Below, piece by piece: positions 8,986 to 18,399 of a stretch of 64,000 nucleotides of DNA. Location: positions 5,995,001-6,059,000 of the forward strand of contig NZ_CP028843.1 of the NCBI RefSeq assembly GCF_003058325.1, written 5' to 3'. Made by a program: the position numbers and the translations under genes. Below the pieces are notes generated by a model that saw only the letters and a program-made list of their open reading frames with translations, ran no database searches and had not been told where the DNA came from. Numbering within the stretch: position 1 is the stretch's first letter; each line of letters opens with the position of its first letter. This DNA comes from Methylobacterium currus (GTDB lineage Bacteria > Pseudomonadota > Alphaproteobacteria > Rhizobiales > Beijerinckiaceae).

Positions 8986-9819
8986 TCAGCTCCACCAGGC
9001 GTGGAAGTGGTGCACCGGCCCGTTGCCGTGCCCGACCCGCAGCCGCTCCGACGCGGCGAGCGCGGCGGTCAGGTACGTCTTGGCCTCCCGGGCTGCGTCT
9101 GGCAGAGCCAGGCCGCGGGCGAGACCGGCGGCGAGGGCCGCCGAGAGGGTGCAGCCGGTGCCGTGGGTGTTGCGCGTCGCGATCCGCGGGCCTTCGAGGC
9201 GCAAGATGCGGTCATCCGGCCCGACCAGGAGATCGACGCTCGTAGGCCCCGCCCCGTGGCCGCCCTTCATCAGCACCGCGCGGGGGCCGAGCGCCAGGAG
9301 GCGCCGCCCCTGGTCGAGCATCGCCGCCTCGGTGCCGGCGACCCCCTCCCCGAGCAGCACCGCGGCTTCCGGCAGGTTCGGCGTCAGCACCGCGGCATGG
9401 GGCAGGAGCTTGCGGCGCAGGGCCTCGACGGCGTCGTCGGCGAGCAGCCGGTCGCCGCTCGTCGCCACCATCACCGGATCCAGCACCAGGGGCAGGCCGG
9501 CGGCGTAGCGGGCGAGGTTTTCCGCCACCGCGGCGATCACGGCCGAGCGCGACAGCATGCCGATCTTCACCGCCCTCACGTCGAGGTCGGTGAAGACGCT
9601 CTCGATCTGACGGGCGACGAATTCCGGGTCGACGTCGTGGATCGCCTGCACGCCGCGGGTGTTCTGGGCGGTGAGCGCGGTGATCACGCTGGCGCCGTAG
9701 ACGCCGAGGGCCGAGAAGGTCTTGAGGTCGGCCTGGATGCCCGCGCCGCCGCCGGAATCCGAACCCGCGATCGTGACGGCGATCCTGCCGGACCCCGATA
9801 TCGTCCCGAGCCCGCTCAT
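8986..9819 (-). CDS. thiD: Hydroxymethylpyrimidine/phosphomethylpyrimidine kinase
   Basis: The 277-residue product has the ThiD hallmarks: [29 protein letters not shown] near the N-terminus (hydroxymethylpyrimidine and phosphate binding), [22 protein letters not shown] and the C-terminal anion-hole segment [18 protein letters not shown]. It phosphorylates HMP and then HMP-phosphate to HMP diphosphate for thiamine synthesis, in the cytosol. Its ATG overlaps the TGA of thiE by 4 nt (9816-9819), so translation of the two is probably coupled. Length and motifs are complete. Confidence 0.95.
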   Translation of the reverse strand: MSGLGTISGSGRIAVTIAGSDSGGGAGIQADLKTFSALGVYGASVITALTAQNTRGVQAIHDVDPEFVARQIESVFTDLDVRAVKIGMLSRSAVIAAVAENLARYAAGLPLVLDPVMVATSGDRLLADDAVEALRRKLLPHAAVLTPNLPEAAVLLGEGVAGTEAAMLDQGRRLLALGPRAVLMKGGHGAGPTSVDLLVGPDDRILRLEGPRIATRNTHGTGCTLSAALAAGLARGLALPDAAREAKTYLTAALAASERLRVGHGNGPVHHFHAWWS

Positions 9820-10520
9820 GCCGCGCCTCTCGCCGCGAGGGCCCCGTCGATCACGGCGCGCAGGTCGCGCGCCCGCGCCTCGACGTCGCGGCCGGTGCCG
9901 AACAACGCCGAGATCAGCGCGATTCCGTCCGCGCCCGCCCCGATCGTCGCGGCGGCGTTGCTGCGGTCGATCCCGGCGATCGCCCCGACCGGCAGGCCGG
10001 CGCCGCGGGCGAGGCGCGCCCGGAAGACGATGCGGTTGAGCCCGTCGAGCCCGACCGGCGGGTCCGGGTTGTCCTTGCTGGTGGTGGAAAAGACGCCGCC
10101 GATGCAGGCGTAATCCACCGGCAGCCGGTAGAGCTCGTCGGCCTGGGCGGCATTCTTGACGGTGAGCCCGACGATCGCCCCGCGGGGCAGAAGCCGCTTA
10201 GCGTCGGCCGGGTGCAGGTCCTCCTGGCCGAGATGCACGCCCTCGACGCCGGCGGCGAGCGCGAGATCCACCCGGTCGTTGACGAGGAGCGGCACGCCGC
10301 TCCCCTGAAGCGCCGCGTGGATCCGGCGCAGGCGCGCGACGGTCTCGCGGGCGTTGGCAATGGTCTTCTCGCGGTATTGCAGCAGGGTGCAGCCCCCGGC
10401 CGCCGCCTCCGCCGCCATCCGGGCGAGGTGATCGGCGTCGCCGCCGCAGACCCCGACATCGAGGAGGCCGTAGAGCCGCAGATCGACCGGCACGGCCGCG
10501 TGCCCACCGTCAGGCTTCAC
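9816..10520 (-). CDS. thiE: Thiamine-phosphate synthase
   Basis: The 234-residue TIM-barrel protein has TLLQYREK (diphosphate binding), [26 protein letters not shown] and [23 protein letters not shown], all standard ThiE motifs. It joins HMP diphosphate, made by the coupled thiD product, with thiazole phosphate to give thiamine phosphate. The start is at 10520; the first 10 residues before the strand LRLYGLLDV may be over-called. No TPP riboswitch core was recognised in the 130 bp upstream, so control at this locus is not evident. Other thiamine genes are not in the window. Confidence 0.93.
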   Translation of the reverse strand: MKPDGGHAAVPVDLRLYGLLDVGVCGGDADHLARMAAEAAAGGCTLLQYREKTIANARETVARLRRIHAALQGSGVPLLVNDRVDLALAAGVEGVHLGQEDLHPADAKRLLPRGAIVGLTVKNAAQADELYRLPVDYACIGGVFSTTSKDNPDPPVGLDGLNRIVFRARLARGAGLPVGAIAGIDRSNAAATIGAGADGIALISALFGTGRDVEARARDLRAVIDGALAARGAA

Positions 10521-10652
10521 GGGCGGGCTCCCGGTGCGGGCGGGCGGGGGCGTGCGGGCATGGAGCGCTTCCCTGCTGGGCCCGGGGCTGCGGGCCGATA
10601 TGCATGCCCCCCGGAGTAAGGGCGAGCGAGCGCGGGCGTCAACGGCCCGTGA

Positions 10653-11636
10653 TCAGCCGGCCCGCGCCCCTCCGGCTGCCGCCTCGCGGGCCCGCTCCAC
10701 CACCAGGCGCCGCTCGCGCCAGACCACGAACACGCCGGCCGCCGCCACGATGCCGCCGCCGAGCGCGATCGAGGCCGTGGGGAGCTGGCCGAACACGAAC
10801 CAGCCGATCAGCACCGACCACAGCATGGTGGTGTACTCGAAGGGCGCGACCAGCGAGGCGTCGCCGTGGCGGTAGCTCTCGGTGAGCAGGATCTGGCCGA
10901 TGCCGCCGAGGACGCCGACGACCACGAACAGCGCCAGATCCGACCAGCCGGGCATCCGCCAGCCCAGGACCAGGGTCGAGAGGCCGAGGAGCGAGGTGAA
11001 CAGGAAGAAGTACAGCACGATGGCGCCGGTGCGCTCGGTGCCGGTGAGCTTGCGCACCTGGATCGTCGCCGCCGCCGAGCAGCCCGCCGCCAGGATCGCG
11101 AACAGCGCGCCCGTCGACCCGCCACCGCCGGCCCCGCCGAATTCGAGGTGCGGGGCGAGCGTGATCAGCACGCCGAGGAAGCCGACGGAGACGCCGGCCC
11201 AGCGATAGGCCTGGACCCGCTCGTGCAGCACGATCGCGGCCAGCACCACCACGAGGAGCGGCGAGGCGTAGCCGATCGCCACGGCGTCGGAGAGCGGCAG
11301 GAACGAGAGGCCGGCGAAGCCCGCGAACATGCCGCAGGCGCCGATGATGCTGCGCAGCACGTGGCCCTTGAGGTTCCGGGTCGCCACCGCCTCCCGCACG
11401 CCGCCCTGCCAGCGCAGCCACATCAGCAGCGGCGCGATCGCGATGAAGGAGCGGAAGAACACGATCTCGCCGGTCGGGAACCGGTCGGCCAGCGTCTTGA
11501 CCCCGGCGGACATCAGCGTGAAGGCGAGGGCCGACAGAACCTTGAGCCCGATGCCGAGATAGGGCCGGGCGGCCGCGCGCCCCGACGCGCCAGATCCGGT
11601 GACCGACCGGCCGGGGACGACGAGGGGGGCTGCCAT
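10653..11636 (-). CDS. DMT-family (EamA) transporter
   Basis: The 327-residue protein has ten predicted membrane helices in two EamA repeats of about 140 residues. The first repeat starts LGIGLKVLSALAFTLMSAGVKTLADRFPTGEIVFFRSF, with the conserved FxRS motif. The second contains ALFVVVGVLGGIGQILLTESYRHGDASLVAPFEYTTMLW, the GxGQ and AP-YT motifs of the RhtA/YdcZ-like group. The substrate is unknown; relatives export amino acids or metabolites. It is a single gene, divergent from the phosphoesterase gene at 11903 across a 266-bp gap. Confidence 0.88.
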   Translation of the reverse strand: MAAPLVVPGRSVTGSGASGRAAARPYLGIGLKVLSALAFTLMSAGVKTLADRFPTGEIVFFRSFIAIAPLLMWLRWQGGVREAVATRNLKGHVLRSIIGACGMFAGFAGLSFLPLSDAVAIGYASPLLVVVLAAIVLHERVQAYRWAGVSVGFLGVLITLAPHLEFGGAGGGGSTGALFAILAAGCSAAATIQVRKLTGTERTGAIVLYFFLFTSLLGLSTLVLGWRMPGWSDLALFVVVGVLGGIGQILLTESYRHGDASLVAPFEYTTMLWSVLIGWFVFGQLPTASIALGGGIVAAAGVFVVWRERRLVVERAREAAAGGARAG

Positions 11637-11902
11637 GGGCGGGGCGCTTTTCTCAAGGTCGGGAAAGTGGCCGCGGCCGCGGGAACGCGACGGGGCAATG
11701 GTTCAGAACCACGAATCGCCACGGCCGAGGTAGAGGCCGGTGCGGGCGCCTGACCTGCGCAATCCGCATGATGTGGATTAAGCCTCCGCAAACGAATTCG
11801 AGTCCCGATCCCCGGCCAAGGTTCCGTGTGCGACGTCCACGTCATCAAAGTGATACGCGAATAGGGTTTGGCTGGCGCGAGACGCCGCCAAGGAGATTGC
11901 AC

Positions 11903-12802
11903 GTGGCCGAGGACGCCGACGCGCTGCGCGTGCGAACCCTGTTCCTCTCGGATATCCATCTGGGGACCAAGGGCTGCCAGGCCGAGCTGCTGCTCGACTT
12001 CATGCGCGAAGTGGATGCCGACGAGATCTACCTGGTCGGCGACATCGTCGACGGCTGGAAGCTGCGCTCGGGCTGGTACTGGCCGCAGGCGCATAACGAC
12101 GTCGTGCAGAAGCTGCTTCGGAAGGTGCGCAAGGGATCTCGCCTGGTCTACGTGCCGGGCAACCACGACGAGTTCCTGCGCGACTTCCTCGACATGCATT
12201 TCGGCGGCATCGAGATCCAGGATCAGGTGCTGCACGAGGCGGCGGACGGCAAGCGCTACCTCGTCATCCACGGCGACCAGTTCGATCTCGTGGTGCGCCA
12301 TGCCCGCTGGCTGGCTCTGCTCGGCGACGGCGCCTACACGGCGGCGCTGTTCGTCAACACCCATCTCAACTGGGTGCGCCGGCGCCTCGGCCTGACCTAC
12401 TGGTCGCTGTCGGCCTGGGCCAAGCTGAAGGTGAAGAACGCCGTCAACTTCATCGGCCGGTTCGAGGAATTCCTGATCGCCGAGGCCCGGCGGGCCGAGG
12501 CCGACGGGGTGATCTGCGGCCATATCCATCATGCGGCGAGCCGCATGGTCGGCGACATGCACTACCTCAACACCGGCGACTGGGTGGAATCCTGCACGGC
12601 GGTCGTCGAGCATTACGACGGCACGATGGAGGTGATCCGCTTCGCCGAGTGGAAGCGCGCCCACGCCGAGGCCCCCACGCCCCTCACCTCGCGCAGCCGC
12701 CCGGCCACCCTGGTCGAAGAGCTGGCGCCCGCCGCGCGCAACTCCCTGCCCGCCTCCCCGGCCCCCGGCGCCGGCCCTCACAGCACCCGGGCCGTCGCGT
12801 GA
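11903..12802 (+). CDS. LpxH-like metallophosphoesterase (UDP-2,3-diacylglucosamine diphosphatase family)
   Basis: The start is GTG 11903, with AGGAG at 11891-11895 placed 7 nt upstream; a frame back to 11768 exists but looks non-coding. The calcineurin-like metal ligands are all present: SDIHLG, VGDIVDGW, PGNHDE, HGDQFD and CGHIH. The length (299 residues) and the HxxWLALLGDGAYTAALFVN insert fit the alphaproteobacterial group labelled UDP-2,3-diacylglucosamine diphosphatase, which acts in lipid A synthesis. Whether this copy does so is uncertain. Its stop overlaps the GTG of the glycosyltransferase gene that follows, indicating a two-gene unit acting on a lipid or glycolipid. Confidence 0.85.
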   Translation: MAEDADALRVRTLFLSDIHLGTKGCQAELLLDFMREVDADEIYLVGDIVDGWKLRSGWYWPQAHNDVVQKLLRKVRKGSRLVYVPGNHDEFLRDFLDMHFGGIEIQDQVLHEAADGKRYLVIHGDQFDLVVRHARWLALLGDGAYTAALFVNTHLNWVRRRLGLTYWSLSAWAKLKVKNAVNFIGRFEEFLIAEARRAEADGVICGHIHHAASRMVGDMHYLNTGDWVESCTAVVEHYDGTMEVIRFAEWKRAHAEAPTPLTSRSRPATLVEELAPAARNSLPASPAPGAGPHSTRAVA

Positions 12803-13902
12803 GGCTCCTCGTCGCGACCGATGCCTGGCACCCGCAGGTCAACGGCGTCGTCCGCTCCCTCGAGCACATGGTCGCGGCGGGGCGCCGGCGTGGCCACGAC
12901 CCGGTGATGCTGACGCCCCTCGAGTTCGCCAGCGTGCCGCTGCCGGGTTATTCCGAGATCCGGCTCTCCCTGGTCACCGCCCGCGGCGTCGCGGCCCGCT
13001 TCCCGAGCCTCGCCCCGACCCACGTCCACATCGCCACCGAGGGGCCGATCGGGCTCGCCACCCGCCGGGTCTGCCTGGCGCAGGGGCGCCCCTTCACGAC
13101 CAGCTACCATACCCGCTTCCCCGAATACCTCGCCGCCCGCCTGCCGGTGCCGGAACGCTGGAGCTATGCCTGGCTGCGCCGCTTCCACGGCGCCGCGAGC
13201 GGCACGATGGTGAGCACGCCCTCGCTGGAGCGCGACCTCGCCGGGCGCGGCTTCACCCGGCTGATGCGCTGGACCCGCGGCGTCGACACCGACCTCTTCC
13301 GCCCCCGCGACGGCGAGGCGCCGCCCGACGCGCTCGCCGGTCTGGCCCGGCCGTTCTTCCTGTTCGTCGGGCGGCTCGCCGTGGAGAAGAACGTCGAGAC
13401 CTTCCTGCGCCTCGACCTGCCCGGGACCAAGCTCGTCGTCGGCGACGGGCCGGACCGGGCGCGGCTGTCCGGCATCGATCCCGGCGCGCGCTTCCTCGGC
13501 ACCCTGACGGGCGAGGCGCTGGCGCGGGTGTATTCCGCGAGCGACGTCTTCGTCTTCCCGAGCCTGACCGACACCTTCGGCATCGTCCTGCTCGAGGCGC
13601 TGGCGAGCGGCCTGCCGGTGGCAGCCTACCCGGTGACCGGCCCTCTCGACGTGATCGGCGGCACCACGGTCGGAATTCTCGACCCCGATCTCGGCGCCGC
13701 GGCCCGCGCGGCGCTCGCGATCCCGCGCGAGGCCTGCCGGACGGAGGCCCTGCGCTACACCTGGGAAGCGAGCGCCGACCAGTTCTACGGCAATATCGAG
13801 GCCGCCCATGCGGATGGCGCGACGGCGCAAAGGCGCCGACGGATCGGGTTGCCGCTGCCGGGCGAGGCGCCGGCGCCGCTGCCGCGGGTGGGTGAGAGAT
13901 AA
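12799..13902 (+). CDS. Glycosyltransferase family 4 (MgtA/SqdX-like)
   Basis: The start is GTG 12799, overlapping the previous stop (GTGA). The 367-residue GT-B protein begins RLLVATDAWHPQVNGVVRSLEHM, the Gly/Val loop seen in SqdX- and MgtA-type enzymes. Later come TSYHTRFPEYLAARLP, TRGVDTDLFRP, a donor-domain start LFVGRLAVEKNVETFL and the acceptor of nucleotide sugar FVFPSLTDTFGIVLLEALASGLPVAA (E-x7-E motif). Such enzymes transfer hexose or sulfoquinovose-like sugars to diacylglycerol or mannose lipids at the membrane. The exact sugar is unknown. Its pairing with an LpxH-like phosphatase supports a lipid substrate. Confidence 0.87.
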   Translation: MRLLVATDAWHPQVNGVVRSLEHMVAAGRRRGHDPVMLTPLEFASVPLPGYSEIRLSLVTARGVAARFPSLAPTHVHIATEGPIGLATRRVCLAQGRPFTTSYHTRFPEYLAARLPVPERWSYAWLRRFHGAASGTMVSTPSLERDLAGRGFTRLMRWTRGVDTDLFRPRDGEAPPDALAGLARPFFLFVGRLAVEKNVETFLRLDLPGTKLVVGDGPDRARLSGIDPGARFLGTLTGEALARVYSASDVFVFPSLTDTFGIVLLEALASGLPVAAYPVTGPLDVIGGTTVGILDPDLGAAARAALAIPREACRTEALRYTWEASADQFYGNIEAAHADGATAQRRRRIGLPLPGEAPAPLPRVGER

Positions 13903-14900
13903 TGCAGCCGGGCACCGCGCAGGCGGGCTGCCTTCGGCGCCCGACCCCGGGATGCGTGCGGCGCGATCGCGCGCGCCGCTGTGATTCGACCCTCAGCGCG
14001 AGGCTCGGCCGTGGTTCCTGCGCCACGCGACGGACCCGCGGCCGCAAGCTGAACAGGAGGCCGAACGCCACCACCGAGATCGCCAGGACCAGCCACGGGG
14101 CGGCATGGGGACCGGCCCTCGTCACGATGGCGGCGAAGACCGGGGGCGCGGCGGCGAAGGAGAGGTTGAGCGGCACCGCCAGGCGCGCCGAGGCGCGCGC
14201 ATACGTGCCGGAGGGGAAGATCTGCAACGGGAGCGTGGCGCGGGTGATGGCACCGACGCCGCTGGCGACGCCGTAGAGCGTGGCGAAGAGCATGGCGCCG
14301 GCGAAGGTGCTGGTCATCAGCAGGACGACGAAGCTCAGCGGGAACAGTGCATAGGCGGCGAGGCCGAGGACGAAGCCCGACCAGCGCCGGCCGCCGAGGA
14401 CATCGACCATGCGCCCCGCCCATTGGGCGATGCCGATGAAGGAGGCCGCCGCCAGCGCGCCGGCATGGTTGAGCCCCGCGGCCTCGAACAGGATGATGAA
14501 GGTGAGGGCGAAGCCCCAGGTGAAGAAGCCGCTCGCCGCGAAGCTCAGGGCGAGAAGGATGAAGCGCGCCCGGTCGATGCGGGCGGGCTCGGCGGTTCTC
14601 CGCGCCGGGTCGTTTCCCCGGCCGCCGCGCGAGCGCCGCATGCAGCGGCACGCAGACGAGCAGCATCAGGACACGTGGGCCAGCGTCGTCGCGCGCCAGC
14701 CCCATTGGGCCTGCAGGAGCCCCGGGGCCTGCAGGAGCCCCGAGAGCGGCCAGACGATCGTCGAGGTCAGCCCGCCGGCCAGGACCAGCACGCCGAGCGC
14801 CTGGCGCGCCGTCCCGCCGGCGATCTCGGTCACGCAGAGGGCGGCGACGGCACGGGCCGTCGGTGACGGGATGAGCATCGGAGGAAAATGATCGCACCGG
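13903..14900 (-). pseudogene. Decayed MFS transporter gene (5'-truncated, two frameshifts)
   Basis: Three leftward frames together spell the end of an MFS permease. The first piece (to 14666) has GTARQALGVLVLAGGLTSTIVWPLSGLLQ and GWRATTLAHV. The second has LMLLVCVPLHAALARRPG near 14640-14670. The third, from about 14610 leftward, runs FILLALSFAASGFFTWGFALTFIILFEAAGLNHAGALAAASFIGIAQWAGRMVD and on to helix 12. Two frameshifts are thus needed, and the first three membrane helices (about 120 residues) are absent. An in-frame 18-bp tandem duplication lies in the first piece. No functional protein can be made. It converges with the glycosyltransferase gene. Confidence 0.85.
14707..14742. repeat. 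18-bp tandem duplication inside the MFS pseudogene
   Basis: The unit GGGCCTGCAGGAGCCCCG occurs twice in a row, giving the peptide repeat APGLLQ on the leftward strand. It is in frame and so is not itself a frameshift. Confidence 0.75.
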
Positions 14901-14978
14901 GGACGCCGGCATGGTGCGGCGTGGCGGTTCATGGGTCCAGTCGAATCGGCGAGCAGCACCGAGGGCGGCGCTCGCGCC

Positions 14979-15422
14979 TTACGCGAACAGGTCCACCACC
15001 TCGAACCCCCTCCCCGCCAGCCGCTCGCTCAGGACCCGCCGGTGGCATCTTTCCGGGTCGCGCTCGAAGCAGAGCAGGCAGGTCGGCCCGACGGCGGCCA
15101 AAGCCGCCAGCTCGTCGAGGGCAGCCTCGCCCGTGGCCGTGTCCAGCACCTCGTCGCAGTAGATCCGCCGCATCAGCCCGGCATCGTGCGCGCGGGCCGC
15201 CTCACGGCCGGCCTTCGGCGTGCCGAGGCTGCGCAGATGCGCGTAACCGATCCCGGCCTCGGCGAGGCCGGCCGCCAGGGCGCTCTTCGAGAAGCCGCGC
15301 TTGCGCGACAGGGCCACCGCCCGCACATCGGCCAGGGTCGCCACGCCGGCATCGCGCAAGGCGGCGGTGAAGCGCTCGGAGTCCGCGCCTTCGTAACCGA
15401 TGGTAAACAGAACCTTGGCCAT
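14979..15422 (-). CDS. DUF488 family protein
   Basis: The start is ATG 15422 (MAKVLFTIGYEG), preceded by a purine-rich GGGGCGGGGA; a TTG 15 nt upstream is less likely. The product has 147 residues with the DUF488 marks TIGYEG, LADVRAVALSRKRGFSK and LLCFERDPERCHRRVLSERL (the CxE-x3-CHR motif). The fold resembles a small nucleic-acid or nucleotide-binding domain, but no activity is established. It stands alone between the MFS pseudogene and the divergent GH25 gene. Confidence 0.88.
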   Translation of the reverse strand: MAKVLFTIGYEGADSERFTAALRDAGVATLADVRAVALSRKRGFSKSALAAGLAEAGIGYAHLRSLGTPKAGREAARAHDAGLMRRIYCDEVLDTATGEAALDELAALAAVGPTCLLCFERDPERCHRRVLSERLAGRGFEVVDLFA

Positions 15423-15618
15423 TCCCCGCCCCGACAAACATCTTTTCCATCCAGGGCTTATGCCCGATGGACGAGGTCGGGGCGAGCCTCGCGGCTGCCC
15501 TACGTGGCTTATTGGCCACGCGTTTCGAAATTCCGTTCAGATCCCGTCAAGCTTCCATTAACCGGCCCCACCGCATCGAATAGCCATAGTGTTCCGCGTC
15601 AAGTCAGGCCGCGCCCCG

Positions 15619-16485
15619 ATGCCGATGGAGTCGACGATCCCCTCCGCCCCGTGGTCCTCCGTGGTGTCGCGCGGCGTCCGATGGAGCAAGCGCGCGCTGG
15701 CGGCGGCCAGCCTCGCCGCGCTGACGGCCTGCGCCGGCGGGGGCGCCGACTTCTACCCGACCAAGGGCGACGTGAAGCCCCATCCGGGCGTCGCCCGGGC
15801 CAAGAACCATCCGATCCAGGGCATCGACGTCTCGAAGTGGCAGGGTCCGATCGACTGGACCTCGGTGCGGGGCGCCGGCACCCAGTTCGCCTACATCAAG
15901 GCGACCGAGGGCGGCGACCATGTCGACGAGCGCTTCCGCGAGAACTGGGACGGCGCCGGCCGGGCCGGGGTGCCGCGGGGGGCCTACCACTTCGTGTTCT
16001 GGTGCCGCTCGGCCAAGGACCAGATGGACTGGTTCAAGCGCAACGTCCCCAACGACCCGACCGCCCTGCCTCCGGTCCTCGACGTCGAGTGGAACGGCCA
16101 CTCGCAGACCTGCCCGAAGAAGCTGCCGAAGGCCCAGGCCCTCGCCATGACCGAGTACATGCTGCGGGAGATGGAGGCCTATACGGGTAAGCGGCCGATC
16201 ATCTACACCGACATCACCTTCCACAAGGACGTGCTGGAGGGCGAGCTGCCGGATTACCCGCACTGGGTCCGCTCGACCGCGGCCGAGCCGGAGCAGCGCT
16301 ACGCCAACCGCGACTGGATGCTGTGGCAGTTCACCTCGACCGGGCGCGTTCCGGGGGTGCGCGGCGACGTCGACCGCAACGCCTTCTACGGCTCCAAGGC
16401 CGAGTGGGCCTCGTTCCTGGCCACCGACTGCGATCCGCGCCACCATCGCCGGCTCTCGGCGGCGGGCCTGTGCACCGAGAAGTAA
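15619..16485 (+). CDS. GH25 lysozyme-like lipoprotein
   Basis: The protein has 288 residues from ATG 15619; ATG 15625 or GTG 15589 are alternatives. The N-terminus is a basic stretch followed by ALAAASLAALTAC, a lipobox. The GH25 domain spans ~65-270, with QGIDVSKWQGPIDW (catalytic Asp region), FAYIKATEGGDHVDERF, GAYHFVFWC, VLDVEWNG (catalytic Glu) and MLWQFTSTGRVPGV. GH25 enzymes cut the N-acetylmuramyl bond of peptidoglycan. As a lipoprotein it would act on the wall from the membrane side. A strong hairpin lies 29 bp downstream. Confidence 0.9.
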   Translation: MPMESTIPSAPWSSVVSRGVRWSKRALAAASLAALTACAGGGADFYPTKGDVKPHPGVARAKNHPIQGIDVSKWQGPIDWTSVRGAGTQFAYIKATEGGDHVDERFRENWDGAGRAGVPRGAYHFVFWCRSAKDQMDWFKRNVPNDPTALPPVLDVEWNGHSQTCPKKLPKAQALAMTEYMLREMEAYTGKRPIIYTDITFHKDVLEGELPDYPHWVRSTAAEPEQRYANRDWMLWQFTSTGRVPGVRGDVDRNAFYGSKAEWASFLATDCDPRHHRRLSAAGLCTEK

Positions 16486-16513
16486 GTCCGGCGATGCCGT
16501 GACCCAAGGCGCC

Positions 16514-16545
16514 GAAGCCCGGCCCGCGGCGCGCGGCCGGGCTTC
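16514..16545 (+). terminator. Hairpin terminator after the GH25 gene
   Basis: Perfect 11-bp arms GAAGCCCGGCC / GGCCGGGCTTC surround a 10-nt loop, 29 bp after the stop codon. Confidence 0.65.
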
Positions 16546-16617
16546 GTACTGCCATCCGCCTGAGACACGGGCCCGGCATGTTGCCTGGGCGGCGCCTTCG
16601 CCGCCCGGGACGATCGC

Positions 16618-17547
16618 GTGACGACACAGAGTGGTAAGGCGCCTGCCCGCCGGGTCGTGCTGGTGGCGAATGTCGCAGCAGGCTCCCTCGTCGACGGCGG
16701 ATTGACGCCCGAATTCCTGCGCGGACGGCTGGAAGCGGCGGGCCTCGCCGTCGTGCCGGAGCCGCGGCCCGACGCGCCCCTGCCCGAGCGGCTGAAGGCC
16801 GCGGCCTCGGTCCCGGGCATCGACGCGGTCGCCGTGGCGGGGGGCGACGGGACGCTGGCCTGCGCGGCGCAAGTCCTCACCGGACAGGACATTCCCCTCG
16901 GCATCCTGCCGCTCGGCACCATGAACCTGCTGGCCAAGGACCTCGGGCTGCCCCTCGACCTCGATGCGGCGGTGGCAGTTCTGGCGACCGGCACCGCGCG
17001 CGCGATCGATGCCGGCGAGGTCAACGGCCACGTCTTCCTGATCAACTCGGTGCTTGGCATGCCGGCCCGGATGGCACGCCACCGCGAGGCGAAGCGGGGC
17101 CGGATGGGCCTCCTCGATGGGCTGCGGATGGTCGCCGGCCTGCTGCGCCATCTCGGCCGCTACCCGCGGGAGCGCGCCACGCTGACCCTCGGCGGCGGGA
17201 CCCGGCGGGTGCGGTTCCGGGCACTCGCGGTGGTCTGCGGCGATTACCGGGAGGAGCTGGGCCAGGTTCTGTCGCGGGCGGGCGTCGACGGCGGGCACCT
17301 CACGCTCTACCTCGTCGAGACCCTGTCGGCGGCGCGGCTCGTGCGCCTCGGGCTCGGCTTCGCAATCGGCGAATGGCGCCGCCTGGCGGAGCTGGAGCGG
17401 CACGAGACCGACGCCCTGACCCTCGATGCCCGCAAGACCCTGCGGGTGATGAATGACGGAGAGGTCGTGCTGATCGCCCCACCCCTGCGCTACCGGCTCC
17501 ACCGCAACGCCTTGCGGGTCCTCGTGCCGGCGGAGGATCCCCGGTGA
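16618..17547 (+). CDS. Diacylglycerol/sphingosine-kinase-like lipid kinase
   Basis: The product has 309 residues, GTG start. It shows the DAGK catalytic fold: VVLVANVAAGSL at the N-terminus, the nucleotide motif VAVAGGDGTLACAAQVL (GGDGT), and GILPLGTMNLLAKDLGLP. Residues ~130-150 (RAIDAGEVNGHVFLINSVLG) continue the family pattern. Such kinases phosphorylate diacylglycerol or related lipids using ATP at the membrane surface. Its stop overlaps the GTG of the metallophosphoesterase gene at 17544, so the pair probably acts together. This is similar in style to the coupled phosphoesterase-glycosyltransferase pair upstream. Confidence 0.9.
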   Translation: MTTQSGKAPARRVVLVANVAAGSLVDGGLTPEFLRGRLEAAGLAVVPEPRPDAPLPERLKAAASVPGIDAVAVAGGDGTLACAAQVLTGQDIPLGILPLGTMNLLAKDLGLPLDLDAAVAVLATGTARAIDAGEVNGHVFLINSVLGMPARMARHREAKRGRMGLLDGLRMVAGLLRHLGRYPRERATLTLGGGTRRVRFRALAVVCGDYREELGQVLSRAGVDGGHLTLYLVETLSAARLVRLGLGFAIGEWRRLAELERHETDALTLDARKTLRVMNDGEVVLIAPPLRYRLHRNALRVLVPAEDPR

Positions 17548-18389
17548 GGCGGATCGCCCATATCTCGGACCTGCATTTCGGCCGCACCGACCGGGCGGTG
17601 GTGGAGGGCCTGGTGGCGGAGCTGAACCGCGACCACCCGGATCTGATCATCATCTCGGGCGACTTCACCATGCGGGCCCGCACCCGGGAATACCTGGAGG
17701 CGAAGGCCTTCCTCGACCGCTTGCCGAATCCCTGGATCGCCGTGCCGGGCAACCACGACATCTCGCCGTTCCGGCTCTGGCAGCGCTTCTTCCATCCGTT
17801 CCGGCGCTACCGCCGCTACGTCGCGCCGGAGACCGAGCCGGTCTTCCAGGACGACGAGATTGCGGTGATCTGCCTCAATACCGTGCGGACCTGGGCGCCG
17901 GAGACCGACTGGTCGCAGGGCAAGATCACCCGGGCGCAGATCAAGCGCACGGAAGGCCGCCTCGACGCCCTGCCGCCGGGCTTGTTTCGCATCGTGGTCG
18001 GCCACCACCCCTTCATGCCGCCGCCCTGGGACGAGGAGGCACGCCTGGTCGGCCGCGCCGACGAGGCGCTCGACGCCTTCCGGCGCTGCGGCGTCGGCCT
18101 GACGCTGGCCGGCCACCTCCACCGCGGCTATGCCCGCTTCGCCGAGCCGACCCCGGACGGCCCGAAGGCCGAGATCGACCGGCCGGAGGCCAAGGCGAGC
18201 GCCCGCAAGCTCCTCGCGGTCCAGGCCGGCTCCGCCACCTCGACCCGACTGCGCGGCAACGAGCCCAACGCCTATAACCGCATCACCGTCGCGGACGGCG
18301 TCGCCACCGTGCAGGTGCGGCTGTGGACCGGGACGGATTGGTGCGACGCGGCGGAATCGGGCGCGGCGCGGTGTGCGGCGGAGGAGTGA
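17544..18389 (+). CDS. Metallophosphoesterase
   Basis: The 281-residue protein overlaps the lipid kinase gene by 4 nt. The full set of calcineurin-like motifs is visible: ISDLHFG, IISGDFT, VPGNHD, VVGHHPF and LAGHLHRG. The GNHDISPF and FRRY sequences fit the cAMP phosphodiesterase/3',5'-cyclic-nucleotide (CpdA-like) class III branch, though the real substrate is unknown. There is no signal peptide, so it is cytosolic or at the membrane surface. Coupling with a lipid kinase suggests a lipid or lipid-head-group substrate; that is inference. Confidence 0.88.
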   Translation: MRRIAHISDLHFGRTDRAVVEGLVAELNRDHPDLIIISGDFTMRARTREYLEAKAFLDRLPNPWIAVPGNHDISPFRLWQRFFHPFRRYRRYVAPETEPVFQDDEIAVICLNTVRTWAPETDWSQGKITRAQIKRTEGRLDALPPGLFRIVVGHHPFMPPPWDEEARLVGRADEALDAFRRCGVGLTLAGHLHRGYARFAEPTPDGPKAEIDRPEAKASARKLLAVQAGSATSTRLRGNEPNAYNRITVADGVATVQVRLWTGTDWCDAAESGAARCAAEE

Positions 18390-18399
18390 GGGACGCCGC

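Noticed and set aside
10521..10652. Possible TPP riboswitch before thiE
   Set aside because: No CTGAGA or other conserved TPP-riboswitch core was recognised on the leftward strand.
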